NCBI GenBank assembly: GCA_018266965.1
Contig: JAFDZJ010000326.1
Coordinates: 1 to 15,159 of the forward strand
Reading direction: 5' to 3'
Origin: Bacteroidota bacterium
GTDB taxonomy: Bacteria > Bacteroidota > Bacteroidia > Flavobacteriales > Weeksellaceae
Length of the DNA stretch: 15,159 bases
The first letter of the stretch is position 1, and each line of letters opens with the position of its first letter. The translations under genes were made by a program, and so were the position numbers. Positions 1 through 7,060 of this stretch are shown here, one piece after another. The notes below the pieces were generated by a model, which saw nothing but the letters and a program-made list of their open reading frames with translations, was not told the DNA's origin and did not search any database.

Positions 1-1373
1 GGTTGTATTTCGTTTTTTACAAATTCTTCGGTCTGAATAGGTGAAAATCCGATGAAATTTTTAGGATCTAAGACTTCCATCAATTTGGATTTATCAAATT
101 TAAGACTATCGTCGTTCATAATTCTTTCTATCAAATCATTGTCTTTGCCTTCCATTTTGACTTTTTTGGAGGCTTCCATGGAATGAACTCTTATGGTTTC
201 GTGGATTTCTTGCCTGTCGCCACCAGCTTTTACTTCTTCCATAATAATATATTCGGTTGCCATAAAAGGAAGTTCTTCCATGATATGTTTGTGGATGCGG
301 TTTTCATACACTACAATTCCATTAAGGATATTATTCCAAATCAACAAAATAGCATCAACCGCCAAAAATGCTTGTGGAATGGCTAATCTTTTGTTGGCAG
401 AATCGTCCAAAGTTCTTTCAAACCATTGTGTTGCGGCTACCATTGCGGATGAATTTTGTAGGGAAATAACAAATTTGGACAAAGCCGAAATCCTTTCAGA
501 ACGCATAGGGTTTCTTTTATACGCCATTGCCGAAGATCCAATTTGGTTTTTCTCAAACGGTTCTTCTATTTCTTTCAGGTTTGCCAATAATCTCAAATCA
601 TTGGTAAATTTATGAGCAGACTGAGCGATGTTCGACAATAAAGCCTGAACTTTTGCATCTATTTTTCTATCGTAAGTTTGTCCGGAAACGCCAAATACTT
701 TCTCGAAGCCAAATCTTTTGGAAAGTTCTTTGTCCAAGTGTTGAACTTTGGAATAGTCGCCATTGAAAAGCTCCAAGAAACTGGCAGCAGTACCAGTAGT
801 ACCTTTTACTCCTCTAAATCTTAAAGTTTCTATAAAAAATTCCAACTCCTCAAAATCCAAGAGTAGAGATTGTAGCCAAAGTGTGGCTCTTTTCCCAACT
901 GTTGTGAGTTGTGCCGGTTGGAAATGGGTAAAACCAAGAGTCGGCAAATCTTTGTATTTCAGGGCAAAATCGGATAAATTTTTAATGACATTTACCAATT
1001 GTTTCCTTACAATAAGCAATCCGTCACGCATCTGGATAAGGTCTGTATTGTCGCCTACAAAAGCGGAAGTAGCACCCAAATGGATGATTGGTTTTGCCAA
1101 AGGAGCAACATCTCCGTAGGCGTGTACATGAGCCATCACATCGTGTCTGAATTTTTTTTCGTACTCGGCAGCTTTTTCAAAATCTATATTTTCGGCTTGG
1201 TCTTTGAGTTGGGCAATTTGCTCATCGGAAATTTCCAAACCTAAGTTTTTTTCTATTTCGGCAAGAGCGATCCAAAGTTTTCTCCAATTTCGGAATTTGT
1301 TTTCCGGAGAAAAATTATAGAGCATTTCTGCACTGGAATAACGATCTTCGAGTGGATTTTTGTAGGTGTTCAT
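1..1373 (-). CDS. purB: Adenylosuccinate lyase, 3' end cut by window edge
   Basis: Cytoplasmic lyase that releases fumarate from SAICAR and from adenylosuccinate, acting twice in purine synthesis. The reading frame is open from the ATG to the window edge (about 457 residues). The family usually has about 475-480, so only the last ~20 residues are missing. Visible signatures: the N-terminal NPLEDRYSS motif, the GFTHFQPAQ histidine motif near residues 150-158, and the flexible signature loop GSSAMAYKRNPMRSERI near residues 277-293. I chose the start giving MNTYKNPL, the family-typical N terminus; an in-frame ATG two codons upstream (1379) is possible. A TAATTTTG -7 box lies at 1393-1400, so the gene probably has its own promoter. 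A terminator separates it from the upstream permease gene. Identification is firm. Confidence 0.95.
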   Translation of the reverse strand, partial: MNTYKNPLEDRYSSAEMLYNFSPENKFRNWRKLWIALAEIEKNLGLEISDEQIAQLKDQAENIDFEKAAEYEKKFRHDVMAHVHAYGDVAPLAKPIIHLGATSAFVGDNTDLIQMRDGLLIVRKQLVNVIKNLSDFALKYKDLPTLGFTHFQPAQLTTVGKRATLWLQSLLLDFEELEFFIETLRFRGVKGTTGTAASFLELFNGDYSKVQHLDKELSKRFGFEKVFGVSGQTYDRKIDAKVQALLSNIAQSAHKFTNDLRLLANLKEIEEPFEKNQIGSSAMAYKRNPMRSERISALSKFVISLQNSSAMVAATQWFERTLDDSANKRLAIPQAFLAVDAILLIWNNILNGIVVYENRIHKHIMEELPFMATEYIIMEEVKAGGDRQEIHETIRVHSMEASKKVKMEGKDNDLIERIMNDDSLKFDKSKLMEVLDPKNFIGFSPIQTEEFVKNEIQ

Positions 1374-1392
1374 TTTCATTTTATTAGATGTG

Positions 1393-1400
1393 CAAAATTA
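1393..1400 (-). promoter_or_regulatory. Probable -7 promoter box of purB
   Basis: On the minus strand this reads TAATTTTG, a perfect match to the Bacteroidota TAnnTTTG box, 19 bases before the purB ATG. No TTG is found at the usual 17-23 base spacing. That space is occupied by the inverted repeat at 1400-1428. Confidence 0.55.
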
Positions 1401-1428
1401 TGATTTTTAATTGAGAAATTAAAATCAT
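1400..1428. promoter_or_regulatory. Imperfect inverted repeat over the purB promoter
   Basis: The arms ATGATTTTTAATT and AATTAAAATCAT are complementary apart from one extra T, with a short GAGA centre. It lies directly upstream of the purB -7 box, where a -33 element would be expected. It could be an operator, or simply AT-rich symmetry; no regulator gene is nearby. Confidence 0.3.
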
Positions 1429-1486
1429 CTAATTCTGTACAGCATTCAAATTTAAAACTATATAAGTTAATGATTTTAAAACTCTT

Positions 1487-1534
1487 GTTCTTTTGCCTTG
1501 AAAATAAAGTTTCGGCGTAGCCAAACAAAAGAAC
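1487..1534. repeat. Long-loop inverted repeat between purB and the permease gene
   Basis: GTTCTTTTG (1487-1495) is repeated in inverse as CAAAAGAAC (1526-1534) around a 30-base, relatively GC-richer loop containing TTTCGGCGTAGCC. It lies beyond the terminator at 1587-1609 and is not part of it. From memory, sequences like CAAAAGAACCAAAAG recur between genes in many bacterial genomes. It may be a copy of a dispersed intergenic repeat; a single copy in this window cannot show that. Confidence 0.35.
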
Positions 1535-1586
1535 CAAAAGGTTAATGTGTCAATTATTTTATTTTTGAAAAATAAAATGAAAATAA

Positions 1587-1609
1587 AAAACCACTTTAAC
1601 AGTGGTTTT
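1587..1609 (-). terminator. Rho-independent terminator after the permease gene
   Basis: The arms AAAACCACT (1587-1595) and AGTGGTTTT (1601-1609) form a 9-bp stem with a five-base loop. Read on the minus strand, the stem lies 6 bases past the permease stop codon and runs into a T-rich tail. It closes the nuclease-permease operon. Confidence 0.8.
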
Positions 1610-1615
1610 GTTTTG

Positions 1616-2992
1616 TTAATGTTGGATTGACTTTATGTCTTCTGCATTATGCTTATGTTTAAAAAAAACAGCAAAAAGAACTGCAATCACCAATGAATAG
1701 GCTGCAAAAGAAAGCCAGATATTATGCCAATCCCTTAATGGTACCGTATGAGAAAGAACATTATTGGTAATTTCGATATTTTGTTTAGTCAAAAATGACA
1801 AAAAAGAAGGGTTATCAATTGTAGTATCCAAATGATTTGCTAAATCTTGTGCATTTGTAAACCCGTGTGTGAAAAATTTATCTATCAACCAACCGGAAGT
1901 CAAACTCCCAAGTACAGCACCAAAACCATTGGTCATCATCATAAATAAACCTTGTGCCGATGATCTAATCTTGGCATTGGTTTGGGTTTCTACGAATAAA
2001 GAACCTGAAATATTGAAAAAATCAAAAGCCATTCCGTAAACGATACATGACAAAATAATGTGAAACAATCCAAATCCAGTTGGATAACCAAAAGCAAAAA
2101 GTCCGAATCGTAATACCCACGCCAACATGGAAATCAACATGACTATTTTTATTCCAAATTTTTTCAAAAAGAAAGGAATGGCAAGTATAAATAATGTTTC
2201 GGAAATTTGTGAAATAGACATGATAATAGTTGATTTTTCTACCACTATTGATTTTGCATATTTTGGAAAGTTACCAAATTCGCTTAAGAAAACATCTCCA
2301 TAAGCATTTGTCAATTGCAATGCTGCTCCCAAAAACATGGAAAACAGAAAGAACAAAGCCATTTTGTAATTTTTGAAAAGACTGAAAGCATCTAACCCAA
2401 GTAGTTGAGAGAAAGAAGAGTTTTTGTCTATTAGTTTTTGAGGTGGGCATTTTGGAAGAGAAAAAGAATAAATTCCTAATAATAATGCTGCTCCACCAGC
2501 AATGTAAAACTGAAATTCGTTAGCCTTACTACCAGAAAGATTGGTAATCCACATGGCAGCGATAAAACCAATTGTACCCCAAACTCTGATAGGAGGAAAA
2601 TCATTGATGACATCGCCTCCACTATTTTTCAGAATAGTATAGGAAATGGAATTATTGAGAGCAATAGTTGGCATATAAAAACACATTGCCAAAAACATTA
2701 TCCAAAAGAAAGAGGTAGGATCCCCGACTTGTGGAATATAAAATAATACCAACGCATAAGCAATTTGTAAAATACCATAGAGTTTTTCAGCATTTATCCA
2801 TCGATCTGCAATAATACCGGTAATGGTTGGCATAAAAATAGAAGCAAAGCCCATGGTACTGAATACTGCTCCGAATTTTGTCCCGTCCCAACCTTTGCTA
2901 CCAAACCAATAATTGGCAATGGTAATAAGCCAAGCTCCCCATACAAAAAATTGAAAAAAATTGAGTAGGGTTAATTTTATTTTATAATTCAT
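1616..2992 (-). CDS. Nucleoside-type MFS permease (NupG/XapB-like)
   Basis: Inner-membrane transporter of 458 residues with about 12 hydrophobic segments, resembling the nucleoside:H+ symporter family. The N terminus has the family-like pattern LNFFQFFVWGAW. GIIADRW near residue 60 fits the MFS loop 2-3 motif, and PPIRVWGTIGF lies in the next loop. It likely imports nucleosides; the exact substrate cannot be read. The start is the ATG at 2990-2992; a TTG one codon earlier was rejected. That ATG overlaps the TGA of the upstream bifunctional nuclease gene (TGATG), indicating translational coupling. It is followed by a strong terminator. With purB next door the setting is purine related, though they are separate transcription units. 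Confidence 0.85.
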   Translation of the reverse strand: MNYKIKLTLLNFFQFFVWGAWLITIANYWFGSKGWDGTKFGAVFSTMGFASIFMPTITGIIADRWINAEKLYGILQIAYALVLFYIPQVGDPTSFFWIMFLAMCFYMPTIALNNSISYTILKNSGGDVINDFPPIRVWGTIGFIAAMWITNLSGSKANEFQFYIAGGAALLLGIYSFSLPKCPPQKLIDKNSSFSQLLGLDAFSLFKNYKMALFFLFSMFLGAALQLTNAYGDVFLSEFGNFPKYAKSIVVEKSTIIMSISQISETLFILAIPFFLKKFGIKIVMLISMLAWVLRFGLFAFGYPTGFGLFHIILSCIVYGMAFDFFNISGSLFVETQTNAKIRSSAQGLFMMMTNGFGAVLGSLTSGWLIDKFFTHGFTNAQDLANHLDTTIDNPSFLSFLTKQNIEITNNVLSHTVPLRDWHNIWLSFAAYSLVIAVLFAVFFKHKHNAEDIKSIQH

Positions 2993-3606
2993 CAATCTAT
3001 TTTTTTATTTCTTTTATTTAGTTCGTTTTGAATTTCCATTGCTAGGTTGAAGTCTTCTTTTTCCACAGCGTCTTCCAACATGAGTTGAAGATCATTGGTT
3101 GAAATATTTTCCAATTTGTTGGTAGATTTGTTTGGTGATATATAATCTGCTGTATTTTCAATTTTATTTCCAATTGAATTATCTTCCAAATCCAATAAAA
3201 TTCCTGCATCGTCCAAGACCTGTTGAGTTGTGAATATAGGGGCATCAAATCTAACAGCCATGGCTACTGCATCAGAAGTCCTGGCATCCAATACCATCTC
3301 GTTGCCTGAAAGTGAATTTCTCAAATTGATATTTGAAAAAAATACGCCATCAATAATTTGATATATTAAAACAGATATTACTTCAAACCCTGTGTTCATC
3401 ATAAAAGTTGTGAATATATCATGGGTCAAAGGTCGTGGAGATTGCAAATCTTTTTCCAAACCCAAAGATATAGATTGAGCTTCGGAACTACCAATTACAA
3501 TTGGTAATTTGATATGCGTTTCTTCATGTTCCAGCAAAAGTGCGTAAGCTTCAGATTGGGTCTGACTATAAGAAATTCCTCGGATGATTAGTAGTTTGTA
3601 ATCCAT
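2992..3606 (-). CDS. Bifunctional nuclease (BFN/DUF151) with C-terminal UVR motif
   Basis: A 204-residue protein. Residues ~1-135 match the BFN domain: VIGSSEAQSISLGLE, then LTHDIF, then LDARTSDAVAMAVR and PIFTTQQVLDDAGI. Plant and mycobacterial members are reported to have DNase and RNase activity. Residues ~168-203 form a UVR motif (LQLMLEDAVEKEDFNLAMEIQNEL, two helices split here only for description), as in UvrB/UvrC and Clp-associated proteins, which suggests protein interaction. This two-domain form is usual in Bacteroidota. The cellular role is not established. A strong promoter sits only four bases before the ATG, so the mRNA may be leaderless. The next gene starts on its stop codon. 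Confidence 0.88.
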   Translation of the reverse strand: MDYKLLIIRGISYSQTQSEAYALLLEHEETHIKLPIVIGSSEAQSISLGLEKDLQSPRPLTHDIFTTFMMNTGFEVISVLIYQIIDGVFFSNINLRNSLSGNEMVLDARTSDAVAMAVRFDAPIFTTQQVLDDAGILLDLEDNSIGNKIENTADYISPNKSTNKLENISTNDLQLMLEDAVEKEDFNLAMEIQNELNKRNKKID

Positions 3607-3610
3607 GAAA

Positions 3611-3642
3611 CAAATATACTTTTTTTTTTAAAATATGCTCAA
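3611..3642 (-). promoter_or_regulatory. Promoter of the nuclease-permease operon
   Basis: The minus strand has TTG (3642-3640), 21 bases, then TATATTTG (3618-3611): a perfect Bacteroidota promoter. The -7 box ends four bases before the ATG at 3606, so the predicted transcript would begin at or next to the start codon. Confidence 0.75.
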
Positions 3643-3671
3643 CTAATACCTAAATAAAATAGCAAATTAAA

Positions 3672-3698
3672 AAAAGTCCGAAAAAATATCGGACTTTT
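3672..3698 (-). terminator. Rho-independent terminator after etfA
   Basis: The arms AAAAGTCCG (3672-3680) and CGGACTTTT (3690-3698) form a 9-bp stem with a nine-base A/T loop. On the minus strand it is followed by a run of T and lies 27 bases past the etfA stop. It ends the etfB-etfA transcript. Confidence 0.85.
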
Positions 3699-3725
3699 AA
3701 ATTTTATTTGAACGGAATTATCATT

Positions 3726-4673
3726 TTATCCCTTCAAAGCTTTAATTTTCTCTGTAAGTGCTGGGACTATTTGGAATGCGTCGCCTACAATTCCATAATC
3801 TGCGGACTTGAAGAAAGGTGCTTCTGGGTCATTATTGATAACTACAATAGTTTTTGATGAATTTACCCCTGCCAAATGTTGTATCGCTCCGGAAATCCCT
3901 ATGGCTATATACAAATTAGGAGAAATAGCTTTACCTGTCTGTCCAACATGCTCTGTATGAGGTCTCCATCCTATATCCGAAACAGGTTTAGAACAAGCTG
4001 TTGCTGCTCCTAATACCTGAGCAAGATTTTCTATCATTCCCCAATTTTCTGGTCCTTTCATACCTCTACCTGCGGAAACTACAATTTCTGCTTCTTTCAA
4101 ATCCAATTTTCCAGATGCTTCTTCGTGTGCCAATACTTGTGTATCATTAGAAGAAATATTTACTGTTGCATTTTCTTCAGTACCTGCAACGGCATTGGAC
4201 TTCACTCCAAAAGAATTTTGTGCTACAGTTACTACCACACCTTGTGCATCTGCTTTTGCCAACATATAACCTTTTCCAGAAAAAACTTTTCTTTTTACTT
4301 GAAATGGAGATGTACTTTCTGGTGTTTCGATAGCATTGGTTACCAAAGAATAATTTTTTTGTATTGCCAACATTGGTGCAATAGAAGCTGCCATTGTACT
4401 ATGAGGAAGTACGATTATATTTCCATTGGTTGTTTGGCTCAAAGCTTCTGCATAAGCTTTTGCACTGAAACTTTTCAGTAAATCATTGTCTATTTTCATT
4501 ACTAAATTTGCACCTTGTGTATATAACAAGTCCGATGAGTCGGTAGCATTAATAGTAATAGCAGTAACGGTATCTCCTGTTTTGTCTGCTATAGATTTAG
4601 CATAAGAAACCGCTTCTAGAGCTGCTTTTTTATATTTTCCATTTGTATTTTCTGCGTAAACAAATATTGCCAT
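3726..4673 (-). CDS. etfA: Electron transfer flavoprotein alpha subunit
   Basis: The 315-residue FAD-binding subunit of the soluble EtfAB heterodimer, which takes electrons from acyl-CoA dehydrogenases and passes them to the quinone pool. The C-terminal FAD domain is clear: SAGRGMKGPENW (200-211), SKPVSDIGWRP (228-238), VGQTGKAISP (243-252) and the signature AIGISGAIQHLAGV (257-270), ending NNDPEAPFF. Length and start (MAIFVYAE) are typical. It lies 33 bases downstream of etfB on the same strand with no promoter between, so the two are cotranscribed and end at the hairpin at 3672-3698. Nothing unusual is seen. Confidence 0.96.
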   Translation of the reverse strand: MAIFVYAENTNGKYKKAALEAVSYAKSIADKTGDTVTAITINATDSSDLLYTQGANLVMKIDNDLLKSFSAKAYAEALSQTTNGNIIVLPHSTMAASIAPMLAIQKNYSLVTNAIETPESTSPFQVKRKVFSGKGYMLAKADAQGVVVTVAQNSFGVKSNAVAGTEENATVNISSNDTQVLAHEEASGKLDLKEAEIVVSAGRGMKGPENWGMIENLAQVLGAATACSKPVSDIGWRPHTEHVGQTGKAISPNLYIAIGISGAIQHLAGVNSSKTIVVINNDPEAPFFKSADYGIVGDAFQIVPALTEKIKALKG

Positions 4674-4706
4674 TTTTTTTATTTTAAAGTTAAAAATAAG
4701 TTAGAA

Positions 4707-5453
4707 TTAGATAACTTTTGCCTCTTCGTGTAGCAATCTTACCAATTCATCTATATTATCCGGAGATACCAATTTTACAGCTGCTCTTGCCGGAGTGCTT
4801 TCAAAACTCATAGCTTCTACTTTTACATCTGCGGAACTTGGTTCTACCACTTGCAAAGGTTTTGTTCTGGCAGACATGATACCTCTCATATTTGGAATAA
4901 TTAATTCTGTTTCTTCTACCATTCCTTTTTGCCCTGCAATTACAGCTGGAAGTTGTACTGCAACAGTTTCCTTTCCACCTTCAATTTCTCTAACAGCTTT
5001 TGCTTCTGACCCGTTAATTTCTAATCCAATACAAGCATTCACAAAAGGTTTGTCTAGGATTTGAGCTAACATTCCTGGTACAGATCCTCCGTTGTAATCA
5101 ATGGATTCTTTCCCACAAAGTATCAAATCATAGTTTCCATTTTGTGCAATTTGTGCAATTTCTTTGGCTACGGAATAGCTATCTTTTGGATCCTGGTTTA
5201 TTCTGATAGCATCGTTAGCACCTATTGCTAGGGACTTTCTGATTACAGCCTCTGTATCCGGAGTACCAACATTAACAACAGTTACTGTTGCTCCTTGGCT
5301 TTCCTGCAATTTTACGGCTTTGGTAAGTGCAAATTCATCTAATGGATTGATTACCCATTGGATTCCTGTTTTATCGAAAGCAGATTTGTCTGCTGTAAAA
5401 TTAATTTTGGAAGTAGTATCGGGTACACTACTAATGCAAACTAATATTTTCAT
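4707..5453 (-). CDS. etfB: Electron transfer flavoprotein beta subunit
   Basis: The 248-residue AMP-binding subunit of EtfAB. Visible are the N-terminal MKILVCIS strand, INPLDEFAL (35-43), CGKESIDYNGGSVPGMLA (113-130) at the nucleotide site, and the family signature around VREIEGGKETVAVQLPAVI (154-172). The region that follows (about 176-199) corresponds to the partner recognition loop. It is the first gene of the etfB-etfA operon. A 26-bp perfect palindrome stands 43-68 bases before its ATG, just upstream of a near-consensus -7 box, suggesting repressor control, perhaps linked to fatty-acid or branched-chain degradation. Confidence 0.96.
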   Translation of the reverse strand: MKILVCISSVPDTTSKINFTADKSAFDKTGIQWVINPLDEFALTKAVKLQESQGATVTVVNVGTPDTEAVIRKSLAIGANDAIRINQDPKDSYSVAKEIAQIAQNGNYDLILCGKESIDYNGGSVPGMLAQILDKPFVNACIGLEINGSEAKAVREIEGGKETVAVQLPAVIAGQKGMVEETELIIPNMRGIMSARTKPLQVVEPSSADVKVEAMSFESTPARAAVKLVSPDNIDELVRLLHEEAKVI

Positions 5454-5480
5454 TGTATAAGGTTGATTTTAAATTTTTTG

Positions 5481-5488
5481 TAAAGATA
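5481..5488 (-). promoter_or_regulatory. Probable -7 box of the etfBA operon
   Basis: The minus strand reads TATCTTTA, one base from TAnnTTTG, 27 bases before the etfB ATG. No good TTG is seen at the right spacing. The palindrome at 5496-5521 covers the area just upstream. Confidence 0.45.
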
Positions 5489-5495
5489 AATAAAA

Positions 5496-5521
5496 AAAAT
5501 AGTATGCACGCATACTATTTT
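5496..5521. promoter_or_regulatory. 26-bp perfect palindromic operator candidate upstream of etfB
   Basis: AAAATAGTATGC (5496-5507) and GCATACTATTTT (5510-5521) are exact inverse copies around a two-base AC centre. Length, even symmetry and position between the -33 and -7 regions suit a dimeric helix-turn-helix repressor of TetR type. The regulator gene is not in the window. A terminator is unlikely, as no gene on either strand ends here. Confidence 0.7.
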
Positions 5522-5777
5522 GCATTTCATTATTCATTACATTGAAAGTTATTTGTTATTAATACCACAAATACTTTACTAATTTACGATAATATATTTT
5601 GGAAAAAATATTTTTTTATAAAGATATCTGTTTGCGTTTGTCAGGTTAAAATTGACAAAAAATTATCTAAAATCCCTTATTACCAAGTAAAATTATACTT
5701 TATTATAATTAATCAATTAGCAATATGAAACTCCTAAATCAATAATTTTTTTTAGCACAAATTCAATTAATTGTTTA
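5522..5777. other. AT-rich stretch without recognisable gene
   Basis: These 256 bases lie between the etfB operator and the first palindromic element. They are very AT-rich. I saw no convincing promoter on either strand, no coding frame with recognisable content and no strong hairpin. It probably marks the end of the accessory block, with remnants of the original upstream region of etfB. Confidence 0.4.
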
Positions 5778-5921
5778 GGCAACGAAAACGGGTTGCAAAT
5801 TAGCGATGTCTGGGAAATAGAAGCACTAAAATTGAATTTAGCCCAACTGTTGAATAGAAGCACACAAGTTGAGTTTTGCACTTCTTCTCAGCTCTTGCAA
5901 AACTGCTCGTTATCTGCTGCC
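5778..5921 (-). repeat. Cassette-end palindromic element E1
   Basis: A 144-bp imperfect inverted repeat following parE. On the minus strand it opens with GGCAGCAGATAACG and closes with CCCGTTTTCGTTGCC. Inner arms share TTGCAA followed by AGC. The centre carries a direct repeat, AATAGAAGCAC at 5816-5826 and 5853-5863, which matches TTCTATT segments of E2 and E3 on the other strand. It is the most diverged of the four at its distal end. Confidence 0.6.
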
Positions 5922-5927
5922 ATATTT

Positions 5928-6230
5928 CTACTCGTCATTTAGTCTATTTTCAATATCCATTCTTTGGTGAAGAACTCTAATAATTTCCACTTCTTTCAGT
6001 TTCTTATTCTCTTTGTAGAAAATGAAATGAGATTTTATTCGAGTTCTCAAATACCCTTTTCTCACATCACTAAAATCTTTTCCAGAAGCTGGGTTTTCAG
6101 CAATGTATTCAATTTCATCCATTATCAAATCAAAATAACGGTCGGCTTGTTCAATCGACCAATTTTCAAAAGTGTAAAGCCAAATCTTCTCAATATCATT
6201 TTTCGCTTCAATGCTTATTTTGTATTTCAT
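5928..6230 (-). CDS. parE: ParE/RelE-superfamily toxin
   Basis: A 100-residue toxin of a type II toxin-antitoxin pair. The fold signature is clear: N-terminal strand and helix (YKISIEAKNDIEKIWLYT), the NPASGKDF turn, then VRKGYLRTRIKSHFIFYK and VEIIRVLHQRMDIENRL, characteristic of the ParE family. ParE members poison DNA gyrase; others in the superfamily cut mRNA, and sequence reading alone cannot fix the target. Its ATG overlaps the TAA of the antitoxin gene by one base (TAATG), so translation is coupled. Element E1 begins a few bases after its TAG. Confidence 0.9.
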   Translation of the reverse strand: MKYKISIEAKNDIEKIWLYTFENWSIEQADRYFDLIMDEIEYIAENPASGKDFSDVRKGYLRTRIKSHFIFYKENKKLKEVEIIRVLHQRMDIENRLNDE

Positions 6231-6478
6231 TATTTAGCGAGATGTTTTTGATGAAGTTCATTTCGGAAGTTTTCTCTGTTAAACTCTTTTACGAAACCTG
6301 ATTTTTCACCTTTTTTCAATTCATTTATCAGTTCCGTTTTTTTAGATTCTTCAAACTCAAACATTCTTAAAGCTGTTCGCACAACTTCACTTGCCGAAGA
6401 ATATTTTCCACTTTTGATTTGTTGATTAATAAAATTGTCAAAATAGTCACCTAACAAAATCGATGTATTTTTAGCCAT
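6230..6478 (-). CDS. parD: ParD-type antitoxin (ribbon-helix-helix)
   Basis: An 82-residue antitoxin. Residues 1-45 form the DNA-binding ribbon-helix-helix part, with SGKYSSASEVVRTALRMFE as the typical helix pair of the ParD family. The C-terminal half is charged and would wrap the toxin. It precedes parE with a one-base overlap. Its promoter is textbook (TTTG-N19-TATATTTG), and a TACCAA/TTGGTA inverted repeat in the spacer is a likely autoregulatory operator. A TA pair carried with its own promoter fits a cassette that stabilises its array. Confidence 0.9.
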   Translation of the reverse strand: MAKNTSILLGDYFDNFINQQIKSGKYSSASEVVRTALRMFEFEESKKTELINELKKGEKSGFVKEFNRENFRNELHQKHLAK

Positions 6479-6494
6479 AATTTTTAATTTGGTT

Positions 6495-6525
6495 CAAATA
6501 TACCAATTCTTGGTACGAAATCAAA
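6495..6525 (-). promoter_or_regulatory. parDE promoter with embedded operator
   Basis: The minus strand has TTTG (6525-6522), a 19-base spacer, then TATATTTG (6502-6495), a perfect Bacteroidota promoter. TACCAA (6501-6506) and TTGGTA (6510-6515) form an inverted repeat inside the spacer, overlapping the -7 box. It is well placed for repression by the ParD-ParE complex. Confidence 0.75.
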
Positions 6526-6555
6526 ATTTTTTGTTGTTATTCTACTCTGGGATGG

Positions 6556-6728
6556 TTGCAGATAATGGTTTGCAAATTGACGATGTAGTCGCTTTCAGCA
6601 TCCCGATAGCTATCGGGATTGAATAGAATTACTACTCTTCAACCTTGCACAAAAACTCAATAGAAGTACATCTTGTCCCGTTACGACGGGATCACCGGCT
6701 CTATTGCTAATTTGTTTGTTATGGGCAG
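6556..6728 (-). repeat. Cassette-end palindromic element E2
   Basis: A 173-bp imperfect inverted repeat following higA. On the minus strand it opens with TGCCCATAACAAACAA and closes with CAAACCATTATCTGCAA. The inner arms pair AATTAGCAATAGAGCCGG with the inverse of AATTGACGATGTAGTCGC. Two nested palindromes lie inside: ATCCCGATAGCTATCGGGAT (6600-6619, perfect) and TCCCGT-TACG-ACGGGA. Positions 6619-6721 match E3 7577-7679 at 95 of 103 bases by hand count. Confidence 0.65.
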
Positions 6729-6740
6729 GTTTCCTTTTCA

Positions 6741-7049
6741 TTATAGTCTTATTGATAAATCCAAATGTCCTCCAAACCCGAGTTCAACTATTTTTTGAAG
6801 TGTCGAAATTCGTGCTTCTTTAATGTTGTTCTCAATTTTTGAAATATACGATTTGGTAGTACCAACTCTATCAGCAAGTTCTTCTTGTGTCAAACCTTTT
6901 TCAAGTCTTGCTTGTTGAAGCATTACTCCGATTTTAAAGTTATCGTAACCAGCTTCCAATTCATCTCTTTTTTTCGTTCCACATTTGCCGTAGTTTTTTT
7001 CTTTAAATTCTTCAAGCGTCATCAAGTTTTTATTTTTCGTTTTACTCAT
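6741..7049 (-). CDS. higA: HigA-type XRE-family antitoxin
   Basis: A 102-residue antitoxin. Residues ~38-90 are a Cro/C1-type helix-turn-helix: GVMLQQARLEKGLTQEELAD, then RVGTTKSYISKIENN, with TKSYISKIE as the recognition helix. The ending GFGGHLDLSIRL is typical of HigA partners of Gp49-like toxins in Bacteroidota. It follows the toxin gene by 11 bases, the toxin-first order of higBA loci. It likely binds the toxin and represses the shared promoter before the toxin gene. E2 starts 13 bases after the stop codon. Confidence 0.88.
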   Translation of the reverse strand: MSKTKNKNLMTLEEFKEKNYGKCGTKKRDELEAGYDNFKIGVMLQQARLEKGLTQEELADRVGTTKSYISKIENNIKEARISTLQKIVELGFGGHLDLSIRL

Positions 7050-7060
7050 AACATTATTAT

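Noticed and set aside
193..615. 140-residue plus-strand frame opposite purB
   Set aside because: It is antisense to conserved purB codons, has no recognisable motif and has no promoter.
5140..5165. Tandem TTTGTGCAA repeat in etfB
   Set aside because: Short coding repeat for an Ala-Gln-Ile-Ala-Gln segment in a helix; nothing unusual for the family.
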